A stretch of DNA of 64,000 nt from Paenibacillus sp. DMB5 (lineage in GTDB: Bacteria; Bacillota; Bacilli; Paenibacillales; Paenibacillaceae): the NCBI RefSeq assembly GCF_001517085.1, contig NZ_LRAC01000163.1, forward strand, positions 124,001 to 188,000, in the 5' to 3' direction. A model generated the notes under the pieces. That model was not told where the DNA came from, ran no database searches, and was given only the letters and a program-made list of their open reading frames with translations. The position numbers were made by a program, and so were the translations under genes. Shown here piece after piece: positions 34,637-43,831 of this stretch. Positions within the stretch are counted from its first letter, which is position 1; each line of letters begins with the position of its first letter.

Positions 34637-35696
34637 GGGCATTCCCCCATGCTGCCCGGACTGCCTGCAGCGCTGAAGCAGCGTCTTGTTCGAGCAGCTC
34701 AGCCAGTGTTACAATCGCTTTTTCCACACTGAAGAGGCTCGCATTTATACCAAAATGATTGATCCGCAGCAGACGGCCGTTAAGCTCCCCGTCTCCCGGA
34801 GCCACTATACCAACCGGCTGCGCAATTCTAAGCCGCTGGTCGCCGCCAATGCGGACGGTTGTAGTCAGCGTGGAATAATGCCAGCTGTCCTTCTGCCAAG
34901 GCTCAAGCCCAAGTGCCTTAATGCCGGCAATGGCCGAGGCCGCTGCTGTCTCGTGGCGCCGGATGACCTGATCCAGCCCCTCCTGCTCAACAGCCGCCAG
35001 CGCTTCAATCAGCGCTCTGGCCTCAAGCGCCGGAATATTAGGCGGAACGCGCACCGGCTCCGTACCAGCCGGGGACGGCTTCAGATCCAGCAAAGACAGG
35101 ATCGAATTGCGCGGCGCAAATTTATTAGACTCCATGAATTCCCAGCCGCGCGGCGAGATACTGACCGCGCTGACCCCGTTAGGTCCGCCCAGCGCCTTTT
35201 GCGCTCCGACAGCGGCGAAGTCAACGCCCCATTCATCTACCAGGAGCTCTTCCCCGCCGACAGCGGAGACGGAGTCCGTTACCGTAATCAGGTTATGGGT
35301 GCGGGCAATGCGCAGAATTTCTTTTGCCGGATTTGAGCCCCCGGTAACGACCTCAGCCTGCACAAAGGAAATTGCATCCGGCTTAACACGCTCAATGGCC
35401 GCAGCAACCTGCTCCGCCGGCACTACCTCATCGAACGGAACCTTTACTTCCACTACTCTTGCTCCGCCGCGCTCCAGCCACCCGCCGAACAGGCTGCCGT
35501 AAGGTCCGGTTACCACATTAATAAATGTACGTCCCGGTGCAGAAATCCCTGCAGCCACCGCCTCGATCCCCAGAATGGCCTCACCCGGAATGATAACCGG
35601 GGGATGCTCCGTTGACAGCAGCCGGGCGAACTGGCTGGTCAACGTGCTGAATTCAGCGCGTGTCAGCGGCACATATCCTTTATGTTCTTGGTTCAT
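34629..35696 (-). CDS. Class V aminotransferase (alanine-glyoxylate/serine-pyruvate type)
   Basis: PLP-dependent fold type I enzyme, 355 aa. VTGPYGSLFGGWLERGGARV near the cofactor phosphate, TDSVSAVGGEELLVDEWGVD with the ring-stacking aspartate, and the Schiff-base lysine in VGAQKALGGPNG are all present, with RINHFGINAS near the C-terminus carrying the substrate arginine. The acceptor is likely glyoxylate or pyruvate; the donor is unknown. GGAGG is five bases from the ATG, which lies inside the end of the ATPase gene (17-base overlap). Both overlaps argue that it belongs to one translation-coupled operon with the importer and the amidohydrolase. Confidence 0.87.
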   Translation of the reverse strand: MNQEHKGYVPLTRAEFSTLTSQFARLLSTEHPPVIIPGEAILGIEAVAAGISAPGRTFINVVTGPYGSLFGGWLERGGARVVEVKVPFDEVVPAEQVAAAIERVKPDAISFVQAEVVTGGSNPAKEILRIARTHNLITVTDSVSAVGGEELLVDEWGVDFAAVGAQKALGGPNGVSAVSISPRGWEFMESNKFAPRNSILSLLDLKPSPAGTEPVRVPPNIPALEARALIEALAAVEQEGLDQVIRRHETAAASAIAGIKALGLEPWQKDSWHYSTLTTTVRIGGDQRLRIAQPVGIVAPGDGELNGRLLRINHFGINASLFSVEKAIVTLAELLEQDAASALQAVRAAWGNAHA

Positions 35697-36465
35697 GTAG
35701 TCCTCCTGATGTGTTCATAGTCGGCATTTGGGGAACCGCAGACAGCAGCTCACGGCTGTAAGCTGCTTCCGGACGGCTAAAGAACCTGTCCTTCGGGCTG
35801 ACCTCAACCAGCTTTCCCTGCCGCATGACGGCAACCTTGTCGCTTACTGCATGTATAACACCCAGATCATGGGAAATAAACAGCATCGTCAGATTTAGCT
35901 CTGACTTGAGAGTGCCCAGCAGCTCCAGCACACTTAGCTGAACGGATACATCCAGGGCACTTGTCGGCTCATCGGCAATCAGCAGGCTGGGCTCAACGCT
36001 TAAAGCACGGGCAATGGCGATCCGCTGGCGCTGGCCGCCCGAGAATTCATGCGGATATTTATCCAGCGCTTTTCCCTCGAGGCTCACACGCTCAAGCAGC
36101 TGCCTGGATCTCTTCTCCACCTCCGCACGGCCTACGATCTTGTGGAACAGCAGCGCTTCAGCCAGAATCTGCCGGATGGAATGCTTCGGATTCAGTGAGG
36201 CGTCGGGATTCTGGAAGATCATCTGGATCTTTTTGCGCTGCTCACGGGTCCGTTTCCCGGTGAGCGGCTCTGCATCCAGCAGCAGCTGCCCCTGATCCGG
36301 GATAATCAGCCCGGCAATCACCCGCGCGAGCGTGGATTTGCCTGAGCCGGATTCTCCGACAAGCCCAAGAGTGGTATGCTGCTGCACCTCAAGCCGGATA
36401 TTGTCCAGCGCAGTAAACCCGCCGTACCGTACCGTCACATCGTTAACCTGCAGGCTCAAGTCCAT
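35680..36465 (-). CDS. Oligopeptide/nickel-type ABC transporter ATPase (DppF/OppF-like)
   Basis: 261 aa. Walker A GESGSGKST, signature SGGQRQRIAIARAL, Walker B LLIADEPTSALD, switch His in LFISHDLG. Second of two ATPases that power a Dpp/Opp-type importer. It has the Asn/Lys-rich KKIQMIFQNPDASLNPK typical of DppF. It overlaps the upstream ATPase gene by 10 bases and the downstream aminotransferase by 17. Confidence 0.93.
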   Translation of the reverse strand: MDLSLQVNDVTVRYGGFTALDNIRLEVQQHTTLGLVGESGSGKSTLARVIAGLIIPDQGQLLLDAEPLTGKRTREQRKKIQMIFQNPDASLNPKHSIRQILAEALLFHKIVGRAEVEKRSRQLLERVSLEGKALDKYPHEFSGGQRQRIAIARALSVEPSLLIADEPTSALDVSVQLSVLELLGTLKSELNLTMLFISHDLGVIHAVSDKVAVMRQGKLVEVSPKDRFFSRPEAAYSRELLSAVPQMPTMNTSGGLHEPRT

Positions 36466-37226
36466 GAAGCACCGCTCCCTTCAGGCGCAAGCTCGGGCAC
36501 AGACAGCACCGAGTTGATCAGCATCTGTGTATACGGATTTTGCGGATCCTGCAGAACACTTAGCGTACTGCCGTGCTCCACGATTTCACCTTTTTTCATA
36601 ACGGCCAGCCTGGAGCACATCGCAGCGGCAACCGCCAGATTATGGGTTACAAAAATCATCGCAAACCCCAGCTCCTGCTGCAGCCGGCCCACTGTCTCCA
36701 TAATCTGCTTCTGCACTGTAACATCAAGCGCTGTGGTCGGCTCGTCACAGAGCAGAATGCCCGGCTTGCAGGCCAGAGCCGTGGCAATGACGATCCGCTG
36801 GCACTGCCCGCCCGAGAGCTGGCCGGGATACCGGTCCGCCTTGCGCAGCGAATCGGGCAACCCGAGCATATGCAGCAGCTCCAGCGCCGCAGCGCGCGAA
36901 GCTTTGCGGCTGAGCCGCTGCCTGTAGTACACTACCTCCGCTACCTGCTTAACCACCGGACATAGCGGGTCCAGCGCTCCCCGGGGGTCCTGGAACACCA
37001 TGGCGCTATCCGCCGCGCCCCGGATTACTCCGCCAGTCTGCTCGACGCCGCGCGGAAGCAGGCCGAGCACTGCGCGCAGCGTAAGCGATTTGCCGGAGCC
37101 CGATTCACCGACCAGCCCCAGGCTCTCTCCCTGGTTAAGCGAGAAGCTGACATCCTTGACCAGCACCTCCTGCGATTTGGCAGTCAGCGTCAAGGCTTCT
37201 ATTTCCAAAACAGGTGTTGTAGCCAT
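36456..37226 (-). CDS. Oligopeptide/nickel-type ABC transporter ATPase (DppD/OppD-like)
   Basis: 256 aa from ATG 37226 (GGAGG upstream). The frame stays open far further 5' inside the permease gene, but that extension is out-of-frame permease sequence. Walker A GESGSGKSL, signature LSGGQCQRIVIATAL, Walker B ILLCDEPTTALD, FVTHNLAV. The ATG shares one base with the permease stop (TAATG). Pairs with the following ATPase. Confidence 0.93.
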   Translation of the reverse strand: MATTPVLEIEALTLTAKSQEVLVKDVSFSLNQGESLGLVGESGSGKSLTLRAVLGLLPRGVEQTGGVIRGAADSAMVFQDPRGALDPLCPVVKQVAEVVYYRQRLSRKASRAAALELLHMLGLPDSLRKADRYPGQLSGGQCQRIVIATALACKPGILLCDEPTTALDVTVQKQIMETVGRLQQELGFAMIFVTHNLAVAAAMCSRLAVMKKGEIVEHGSTLSVLQDPQNPYTQMLINSVLSVPELAPEGSGASWT

Positions 37227-38092
37227 TATTTTTTCCTCCATAGATCCGCCAGCCCGTCGCCTACCAGCGACAAGGCAATCCCCGTATATACCACGGCGAA
37301 GCCCGGAACGGCCGAGAGCCACCAGGCGGTCGAGATAAAGGACTGGCCGTCCGCAATCATCGTACCCCAGTCGGGAGTCGGCGGGGCGATACCGATGCCC
37401 AAATAGCCGAGTGTGACGATCGCCACCAGCAGCCCGACCATATCCGTCATCAGCACGACCACTGCCTGCGGTAGCACATTCGGCAGCAGATGCCGCAGAA
37501 TAATGCGGGGGCCGGACAAGCCCAGCGTCCGGGCCGATGCAATCCATTCCTGTTCACGGAACGATGCGCTTAGACCGCGGACCACCCGGGCGAACACAAT
37601 CCAGCCGACGAGAATAAAAGTGATATAAATTCCGCGCTGGCCCGCGCCGCTCGCAAAGGCCACAATGATGACGATCAGGTAAAAAGGAAAGGCAACAAAC
37701 GTATCGGTGATCAGGGTAATGACGTTATCGACCCATTTTCCATAATAGCCGGCCACCATCCCCAGAAAAATACCGGTACAAAACGGGATAATCTCCGCCA
37801 GCACCATAATGGTCAGGTCCGTCCGGGCAGCGTAGATCAGTCTTGTGAGCAGGTCCCGCCCCAGCTGGTCGGTTCCGAGCCAGTGCTCGGCGGATGGCGG
37901 CTGCAGAAATGCGCTTAAATTCTGCTCCGTCGGGTCATAGGGGCTGATGTAAGGAATGAAAACAGCCAGCAGGATCAGCACAGCGAACATAATGCCTCCT
38001 GCCAGCAGGGACGGAGTATTCAAAATCCGGCGGATCAATGTAGTCTTGGGTCCGTCCGTCTGCAGTTTAGGATATATAGTTGTCGTTTTCAT
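37226..38092 (-). CDS. ABC transporter permease (DppC/OppC-like)
   Basis: 288 aa from ATG 38092. N-terminal DppC-type segment with TM1 (LLAGGIMFAVLILLAVFI), then the extracellular motif PYDPTEQNLSAFLQPPSAEHWLGTDQLGRD found in this family, five further membrane helices and the EAA loop (REQEWIASARTLGLSGPRII) that docks on the ATPases. Its ATG overlaps the dppB-like stop (ATGA). Cytoplasmic membrane. Confidence 0.93.
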   Translation of the reverse strand: MKTTTIYPKLQTDGPKTTLIRRILNTPSLLAGGIMFAVLILLAVFIPYISPYDPTEQNLSAFLQPPSAEHWLGTDQLGRDLLTRLIYAARTDLTIMVLAEIIPFCTGIFLGMVAGYYGKWVDNVITLITDTFVAFPFYLIVIIVAFASGAGQRGIYITFILVGWIVFARVVRGLSASFREQEWIASARTLGLSGPRIILRHLLPNVLPQAVVVLMTDMVGLLVAIVTLGYLGIGIAPPTPDWGTMIADGQSFISTAWWLSAVPGFAVVYTGIALSLVGDGLADLWRKK

Positions 38093-39078
38093 CGTGTTCC
38101 TTTCGTCCGGGGATCCAGCCATTTGGCCAGAATCTCAACCAGCAGGCTGATAATCACCACCGAAACCGCACAGTACAGCGCAATTCCCTGGATGACCGGA
38201 AAATCCCGGTTTGAAATGGAAGTAAACAGCAGGCTGCCTATGCCCTTGATGCCGAACACCTGCTCAACGACCAGCGTACCGCCGATCAGATAAGAAATGT
38301 TGACACCCAGCAGCATCAGCGTCGGCAATGCCGAATTGCGCAGCACATGCTTGAACAGAATAACCCGGCCGGGAATGCGTGCAGCCCTCAGGGTAACCAC
38401 GAAATCGGACTCCAGCACCTCTAGCATTTGCGCCCTTAACGAGCGGACAAGGGTTGGAATCTGTGAAAAAGCCACTGTAACCGCCGGGAGCGTGAGGCTG
38501 TACAGCATGCCGGACCAGCCTTCGCCTACACCGCCGACAGGAAACCAGCGGAGCCGGACACTAAGCAGCATAATGAAAAGGATGCCAACCCAGAAGATTG
38601 GCATACCCAGTGTAATCGCAGGAAAAATACGGATCAGATGATCCGCAAGCTTGTCCTTATTCGTAGCCGCAACCGTAGCAAGCAGGAGGGCAATCACTAT
38701 AGCGATAACACACGCCATCCCTATAAGCAGCATAGTTACCGGAGCCCGCTCGGCAATCAGTACTCTTGTTGAGGTTCCAGAGACAATGGAATTGCCGGTA
38801 TCGCCGGAGGTGAACAGCAGCTTCACGAACCGGATGAACTGCTCCCACAGCGGAAGATCGAGTCCGAGTGTATGATGCATAGCTGCGATAGCTTCCGGCG
38901 TGCTGTATTCACCCAGAATCATTTTTGCAGGATCACCGGGAACAATGCGGATCAGAAAAAAGACAGCTGTCATCACACAGAGGATAACGACAGCGGCTCT
39001 AATTAGAGCCGCCGTCAGCCATCTGTAGGATGTACGATTACCTGCTGCAGAACTTTGCAGCTTCCCCGGCATCATCAT
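38089..39078 (-). CDS. ABC transporter permease (DppB/OppB-like)
   Basis: 329 aa, six predicted membrane helices. DppB features: FFLIRIVPGDPAKMILGEYSTPE near the N-terminus, the EAA loop (SLRAQMLEVLESDFVVTLRA) and the C-terminal VEQVFGIKGIGSLLF. The ATG overlaps the stop of the binding-protein gene by four bases. First permease of the importer. Confidence 0.94.
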   Translation of the reverse strand: MMMPGKLQSSAAGNRTSYRWLTAALIRAAVVILCVMTAVFFLIRIVPGDPAKMILGEYSTPEAIAAMHHTLGLDLPLWEQFIRFVKLLFTSGDTGNSIVSGTSTRVLIAERAPVTMLLIGMACVIAIVIALLLATVAATNKDKLADHLIRIFPAITLGMPIFWVGILFIMLLSVRLRWFPVGGVGEGWSGMLYSLTLPAVTVAFSQIPTLVRSLRAQMLEVLESDFVVTLRAARIPGRVILFKHVLRNSALPTLMLLGVNISYLIGGTLVVEQVFGIKGIGSLLFTSISNRDFPVIQGIALYCAVSVVIISLLVEILAKWLDPRTKGTR

Positions 39079-40691
39079 TGACCGATCCGCACATCTTCAA
39101 AGCGCACGCTGCCGTTAGGCAATACAGTGAGCCCCTCTACCGAAGAACGGGCACCGATCAGAATGTCAGGGTAGTAGAGCGGAATGTAAGGCACTTCATC
39201 AGCCAGCGTCTGCAGAAGCTTCGTGTAAATCTCTGCCCGGGCATCGCCGTCTGCTGTTTTTTGTCCTTGATACAGCAGCTTGGTTACTTCATCATTGGTA
39301 TAGTGCGTCCAGTACGATTTGCTGAAGCCTTCCGGATCGGTCTGGAAAGCCAGAATCGAGTTCGCTTCCGGAGAATCTGCCTGGCCGCTGTTCAGCATTG
39401 CAGAGAAATCATAGGCGAAGAACCGTTCACGGAAGGAAGCCAGCTCAATGGATTCAATCTCAATCTTGATGCCGATTGCCTGGCCTGCCGCCTGGATAAT
39501 CTGCGCTTCCTGGGCTCTTGTGCTGTTGCCTGAGGCAATCAGCAGCTTGGTGCTGAAACCGTCAGGGAAAGCGGATTTAGCCAGCTCTGCTTTGGCAGCT
39601 TCTACATCATAGTTCAGCGATTTAATGGTATCATTCGCATTGTAAGGAATGGTTGTCGGCAGCAGGGAATTGGCCGTCTTGGCATAACCAAAGGTCAGCG
39701 CCTTGGTCAGGCCTTCACGGTCCAGTGCCAGCGCCAGTGCACGGCGGACATGCACATCCTTGAAATGCTCATCGAGTGTATTAAAGAACAGCTGCTCTGT
39801 TACCCAGCTGCCGTTGGTTACTACAGCGGTGTCCGCGCCATTTTTCAGCTCTTCAGCATTCTGCAGGGCAAGCGCTTCGACAGCGTTCACTTCTCCGGCT
39901 TTCAGCTGATTGATCGCCTGGCTGTCGTCCTCGATCAGCTTATAGACGAGCTTATCAATCGCCGGCTTGCCTTCCTGCCAGTAGTTCGTGTTCTTGACGA
40001 ACGTCACATCGCCCGCAGGGTCCCAGGCTTCAACGGCGAACGGGCCGGTGCCGATTGGCTTTTTGAAGAATTCTTCCTCGGTGACTCCGCCGAAATCAGC
40101 CGGAATAATCCCGTTCGAGAAATTGGACAGCTCGGAGATGAACGGTGTGTATGGCTCCTGGAGCTTAATCACCAGTGTCTTGTCATCCTGCGCAGTAACG
40201 CTGTCCACCTTGGCTGCAATCGCCAGCGGACCGCCGACCTTCAGGTGGCGCTCCAGCGAGAATACAGCATCCTTGGCTGTAACAGCGTTGCCGTTAGAGA
40301 ACTTCAGCCCGTCACGCAGCACAAAGGTATAGGTCAATCCATCCTCACTGATAGTATGAGAGGCAGCCAGCCAGTCCACTATCTCCCCTTCACTGTTGAA
40401 AGCAACCAGGGATTCAAACACTTTATCAATCGCAAACGCATTGTTCGAGGTAATTTGGTTATGCAAATCAAACGAGGTCACTGCAGCAGGCCGTCCATAG
40501 ACGAAAGTCCCTCCCGCCGCCGGCTCGCTGGTGCTGTTGCCCGCATCCGCCGCCTGGCTGGCGCTGGGCTGAGCCGTCTCGCCGGAAGCAGCTGTATTGT
40601 TCTGTCCGGAGCAGCCGGCAATCACCGCCATTAGTAGAACTGCCAGTGTTCCTGACCATAATGTTTTTTTGATAGAAGCTGTGAATTGCAT
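39075..40691 (-). CDS. Extracellular solute-binding lipoprotein, family 5 (peptide/nickel type)
   Basis: 538 aa. Lipoprotein signal with lipobox VIAGC (Cys about 27), then a Ser/Thr/Ala-rich spacer. SBP_bac_5 fold: ITSNNAFAIDKVFESLVAFN, SHTISEDGLTYTFVLRDGLKF, the family stretch FSNGNAVTAKDAVFSLERHL, and LALDREGLTKAL. It delivers the ligand to the DppBC-like channel. Family 5 proteins bind peptides, opines, nickel chelates or oligosaccharides. With an aminotransferase and an amidohydrolase downstream, an amino-acid-derived conjugate or small peptide is the likely ligand. AGGGGAG is eight bases before the ATG. Confidence 0.93.
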   Translation of the reverse strand: MQFTASIKKTLWSGTLAVLLMAVIAGCSGQNNTAASGETAQPSASQAADAGNSTSEPAAGGTFVYGRPAAVTSFDLHNQITSNNAFAIDKVFESLVAFNSEGEIVDWLAASHTISEDGLTYTFVLRDGLKFSNGNAVTAKDAVFSLERHLKVGGPLAIAAKVDSVTAQDDKTLVIKLQEPYTPFISELSNFSNGIIPADFGGVTEEEFFKKPIGTGPFAVEAWDPAGDVTFVKNTNYWQEGKPAIDKLVYKLIEDDSQAINQLKAGEVNAVEALALQNAEELKNGADTAVVTNGSWVTEQLFFNTLDEHFKDVHVRRALALALDREGLTKALTFGYAKTANSLLPTTIPYNANDTIKSLNYDVEAAKAELAKSAFPDGFSTKLLIASGNSTRAQEAQIIQAAGQAIGIKIEIESIELASFRERFFAYDFSAMLNSGQADSPEANSILAFQTDPEGFSKSYWTHYTNDEVTKLLYQGQKTADGDARAEIYTKLLQTLADEVPYIPLYYPDILIGARSSVEGLTVLPNGSVRFEDVRIGQ

Positions 40692-40739
40692 GTCTCAATC
40701 TCCCCTTCCTATAAACCTTATATGTTTAGTATGGATTGT

Positions 40740-40768
40740 ATTATGGCCCATACTATCCCCCCTGTCAA
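40740..40768 (-). promoter_or_regulatory. Promoter and candidate operator of the ABC operon
   Basis: Minus strand TTGACA (40763-40768), 17-base spacer, CATAAT (40740-40745). An inverted repeat AGTATGG (40728-40734) / CCATACT (40748-40754) straddles the -10 box, a placement typical for a repressor site. No local regulator gene is seen. Confidence 0.8.
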
Positions 40769-40883
40769 ACAAAATTCACATAATGCCAGGGCGGGTAAAA
40801 CTATTATATCCAATACAGGAAATGAATCCGTTTTTATTGTAGTAAACCGGCAAATTTTCAGCGTGGCCGATTCCTTGCAGTCT

Positions 40884-42269
40884 TTAGATCAGCTTATGCG
40901 CAAACCATTTTTCCCCTCTGAACCGCCACAGAAAAACAGCCCCGCGGACAGCCCACTCGCTGTTCATCGCGATCCAGACACCCAGCACACCGAAGCCGAG
41001 CACGATTCCCAGAACATAGCCAAAAACAACCCGGAACAGCCACATTGTCAGCATCGAGGTAATGGAGGTGAACCGTGAATCCCCTGCTGCCCGCAGTGCC
41101 GACGGCAATATAAAGCTGACCGCCCACAGCGGAACCTGAGCTATGGCATTGACCAGCAGCACTATAAATAAATCATCAATAATTTCCGGAGGCGGAGAAA
41201 AGATTGACACCAGCGGGTGGAACAGCGGCATCAGAATCAGGGCGATCAGAGCCAGAGAGCCGGAACCAATCCACAGGAAGGACTTGATGAACTTTCTGGC
41301 ATCGGCGACATTCCCCCTTCCGATACTTTGGCCGACAACCGTCACAATGGTTAGCGACAGCGCACTGGCCGGTATCTGAAACACCATGGCTAATGAGCCG
41401 GCAATGGCATTGGTTGCAATGGCATACGTACCCAGACTGACAATAAAGATCTGGGTCAGCAGCTTGCCGCCGTTAAAAAACATCTGCTCCGCAGCAAACG
41501 GCACACCGATGAACATAATTTTGCGCAGCATGCTCACCGGAATATGAATCAGGTCGCGGGCGCGCACACGCAGAGCCGTATCCATTTTGAACAGATAGAC
41601 AAGGGCACAGATCATCCCTGCATACCGCGCAATATTTACCGCCAGCGTCATGCCCAGCACACCCATGTCCAGCAGATTTATAAAAATAATGTTTAAGAGT
41701 ACATACAACAGGTTCATGATCAGTGACAGCATCAGGGAAGCCCGCGTCCGGCCCACGCCCCGCAGCGCACCGCATACGGCCTGAACCACGGCAATCCCCA
41801 GATAGGAGATGCTGCTGCCGATCATATAGATCCGGGCATTGTCCAGCACATCGGCGGAGGCAGACCCGAACAGAAGATTCAATATCGGCGAGTGGAAGCC
41901 CATGAGCAGAAGACCGATGCCCACAGCGATCAGCGACACCGAAGTAACGGAGCCCGCAGCAGCCTGTGACACCATACGGTCATTTCCGCTGCCTTTATAC
42001 TGTGCTACCACCACCGTACCGCCGGTTGCAATCGCCACAAATACGTTGATCAGAAAAATATTCAGTGAATCCACCATATTCACCGCACTGACCGCCGCCA
42101 TCCCGGACGAGCTGATCATCGCTGTGTTTACGAGATTTAGCCCGATGATGAAAGCCTGATCAATGAGGATTGGGAGAAAAAGGGCGATAATCTGCCGGTA
42201 ATCCATCCCCTCCCCGGAAAGGTGTTTCTCCAGCCATTTTTTGTTTGGCATTCGAGCCTGAAGCTGCAT
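40884..42269 (-). CDS. MATE family efflux protein
   Basis: 461 aa, 12 hydrophobic segments in two homologous halves of MATE type (ALFLPILIDQAFIIGLNLVN, GALRGVGRTRASLMLSLIMN, PSALRAAGDSRFTSITSMLT). A Na+- or H+-driven exporter of drugs or metabolites in the cytoplasmic membrane. It is probably monocistronic: the ABC operon promoter follows on one side and a terminator on the other. The ATG at 42269 has a weak ribosome binding site; in-frame ATGs at 42251 and 42206 are alternatives. Substrate unknown. Confidence 0.92.
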   Translation of the reverse strand: MQLQARMPNKKWLEKHLSGEGMDYRQIIALFLPILIDQAFIIGLNLVNTAMISSSGMAAVSAVNMVDSLNIFLINVFVAIATGGTVVVAQYKGSGNDRMVSQAAAGSVTSVSLIAVGIGLLLMGFHSPILNLLFGSASADVLDNARIYMIGSSISYLGIAVVQAVCGALRGVGRTRASLMLSLIMNLLYVLLNIIFINLLDMGVLGMTLAVNIARYAGMICALVYLFKMDTALRVRARDLIHIPVSMLRKIMFIGVPFAAEQMFFNGGKLLTQIFIVSLGTYAIATNAIAGSLAMVFQIPASALSLTIVTVVGQSIGRGNVADARKFIKSFLWIGSGSLALIALILMPLFHPLVSIFSPPPEIIDDLFIVLLVNAIAQVPLWAVSFILPSALRAAGDSRFTSITSMLTMWLFRVVFGYVLGIVLGFGVLGVWIAMNSEWAVRGAVFLWRFRGEKWFAHKLI

Positions 42270-42401
42270 AAATAGATCACATTCTTTTCTGTAGGATTAG
42301 AGTGCGCGAAATACATTCCTTCCAGTTTACTACAAATTCTGACTTTCGTCTGTTATCCGGGTGATAACCGGTATTTACCACAGACACCTTCAATGTAAAA
42401 A

Positions 42402-42443
42402 AAGCAATAACCTGCGAGGCGTATGCCACGCAGGTTATTGCTT
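42402..42443. terminator. Bidirectional terminator ending the pectin-type locus
   Basis: AAGCAATAACCTGCG (42402-42416) and its exact complement (42429-42443), 15 bp with a 12-base loop, flanked by A and T runs. It lies 64 bases beyond the stop of the FG-GAP gene. Confidence 0.85.
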
Positions 42444-42506
42444 GGGTACTTTTGTATGGCAGGCTCAATCCATGGCGTGCAGCCGTGCTTTCACTTGAGT
42501 ACGGCC

Positions 42507-43801
42507 TTACAGCTCCACTTCCCCGCCCGGGTACAGGGTGGAGCTGTACAGCCGCTTTGGCTGCGGCAGCGGCCGGCCCGGATGGACCGCCGCAAGAGGA
42601 AGCGGCTCGCCGGCATAGACTGCCGCCAGTTCATCCGTATAGATGATGACCTGCTCGGTACCGCTGCCGAGCAGATCCCCATGCACGGCATAGCCCTGCT
42701 CGGCAAACTGTGCAACCCTATTCATCTTCCCGTCGTAAAGCGCCGGCAGCACGCCCTCACCGCGCCGGTACGCCAGAATGTAATCCGGCGCGTTCTTCCA
42801 GAACATGCTGACCGCATCCACAATCGTCAGCCAGCCGTCTGTGGTACGTTCCTCTTTCCACAGCTCCTTGCCGTTCTGATCCAGCAGGAACATAGCGTCT
42901 TTTCCCTTAAGGCCCTTACCATCATCCTCGCGCACCATACGGTCAAGTCCGGCAATCTGCAATCCCGGCAGCTCAGGACAGAAGCGTCCAAGCGCCAGAT
43001 GCTGGGATTCAATGGAGCCCTCGTACCGCCACAGCTCCCGTCCGTCCCGGTCATACATTACCGTAACACTTCCTCCGACCACCAGCTCGGGAAGGCCGTC
43101 GCCGTTCACGTCCCCGACCCAGAGGCAATCTGCATGATCGTCCAGATCACGGCAGCTCCATTTCAGCTTTCCGTCAGCATCCAGCAGATCGTATCCAGCC
43201 ATGACCTCATCGCGTCCGTCACCGTCCAGATCATACACCCACGGATAATGGCCCACATTGCCTTCATAAGTCCATAGAAGCTGAAGGTTTTTGTTCAGCG
43301 CCCACAGCCGGTGATAGCGGTCTTTAAGGATAATGTCGAAGGGTGCGCGTTACCGCTCAGGTTAGCAATAATAATGCAGTCATGCGCTTCAGCGGATGGA
43401 AGCTCATGGACTTCCTTTACTTTTCCCGTTGCCCCTTCCAGGATATGCAGCTTATCATCCATGACGCACAGCACCTCAAGCGCACCGTCACTATCAATAT
43501 CATAGATTTGGGCCGGATAATCCGAGCCCTGGCTGCCAGCGCCCTCATCCGGCTTCCCCGTCTGCCACAGCAGCCGGCCGTCCAGATCAAAAGCGGTCAG
43601 GCACTGCACCTGATGGGGAATATATCTTACATCCTGACGGTTATCCGGCTGAACCAGCAGCAGCTCAGCCCTGCCGTCCCCGTCCAGATCCCCCAGCAGC
43701 ATTTTGCATCTTGGCCCGGCAGCCGAAATATCGATCCCGGCCAGCCGGTGCAAGGCTTGGTCGCCTTCTGCCAGACTGCCCGCTTTATTCGTATTATTCA
43801 C
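42507..43801 (-). CDS. FG-GAP/VCBS-repeat beta-propeller protein (one frameshift)
   Basis: Starts at GTG 43799-43801 behind GGAGGAG. Near 43340 one base is missing: after SGNAHP the correct frame continues FDIILKDRYHRLWALNKNLQ and joins the second half. Repaired length is about 431 aa. It shows repeated calcium-type propeller signatures (LGDLDGDGRAELLL, YDIDSDGALEVLCV, YDLDGDGRDEVMAG, VGDVNGDGLPELVV) and tryptophan-rich DGRxLW strands. No signal peptide, so cytoplasmic, which is unusual for such propellers. The fold resembles the propeller of family 11 rhamnogalacturonan lyases (YesW), but I cannot show a lyase site. Last gene of the YetA/YesU/deacetylase group. Confidence 0.8.
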
Positions 43802-43831
43802 AGTAGCTCCTCCTTGTCTCCCGTCCTGGGC

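Noticed and set aside
36456..37547. Longer version of the DppD-like ATPase starting at 37547
   Set aside because: The extra 107 residues are an out-of-frame reading of the permease gene; GGAGG and the TAATG junction place the start at 37226.
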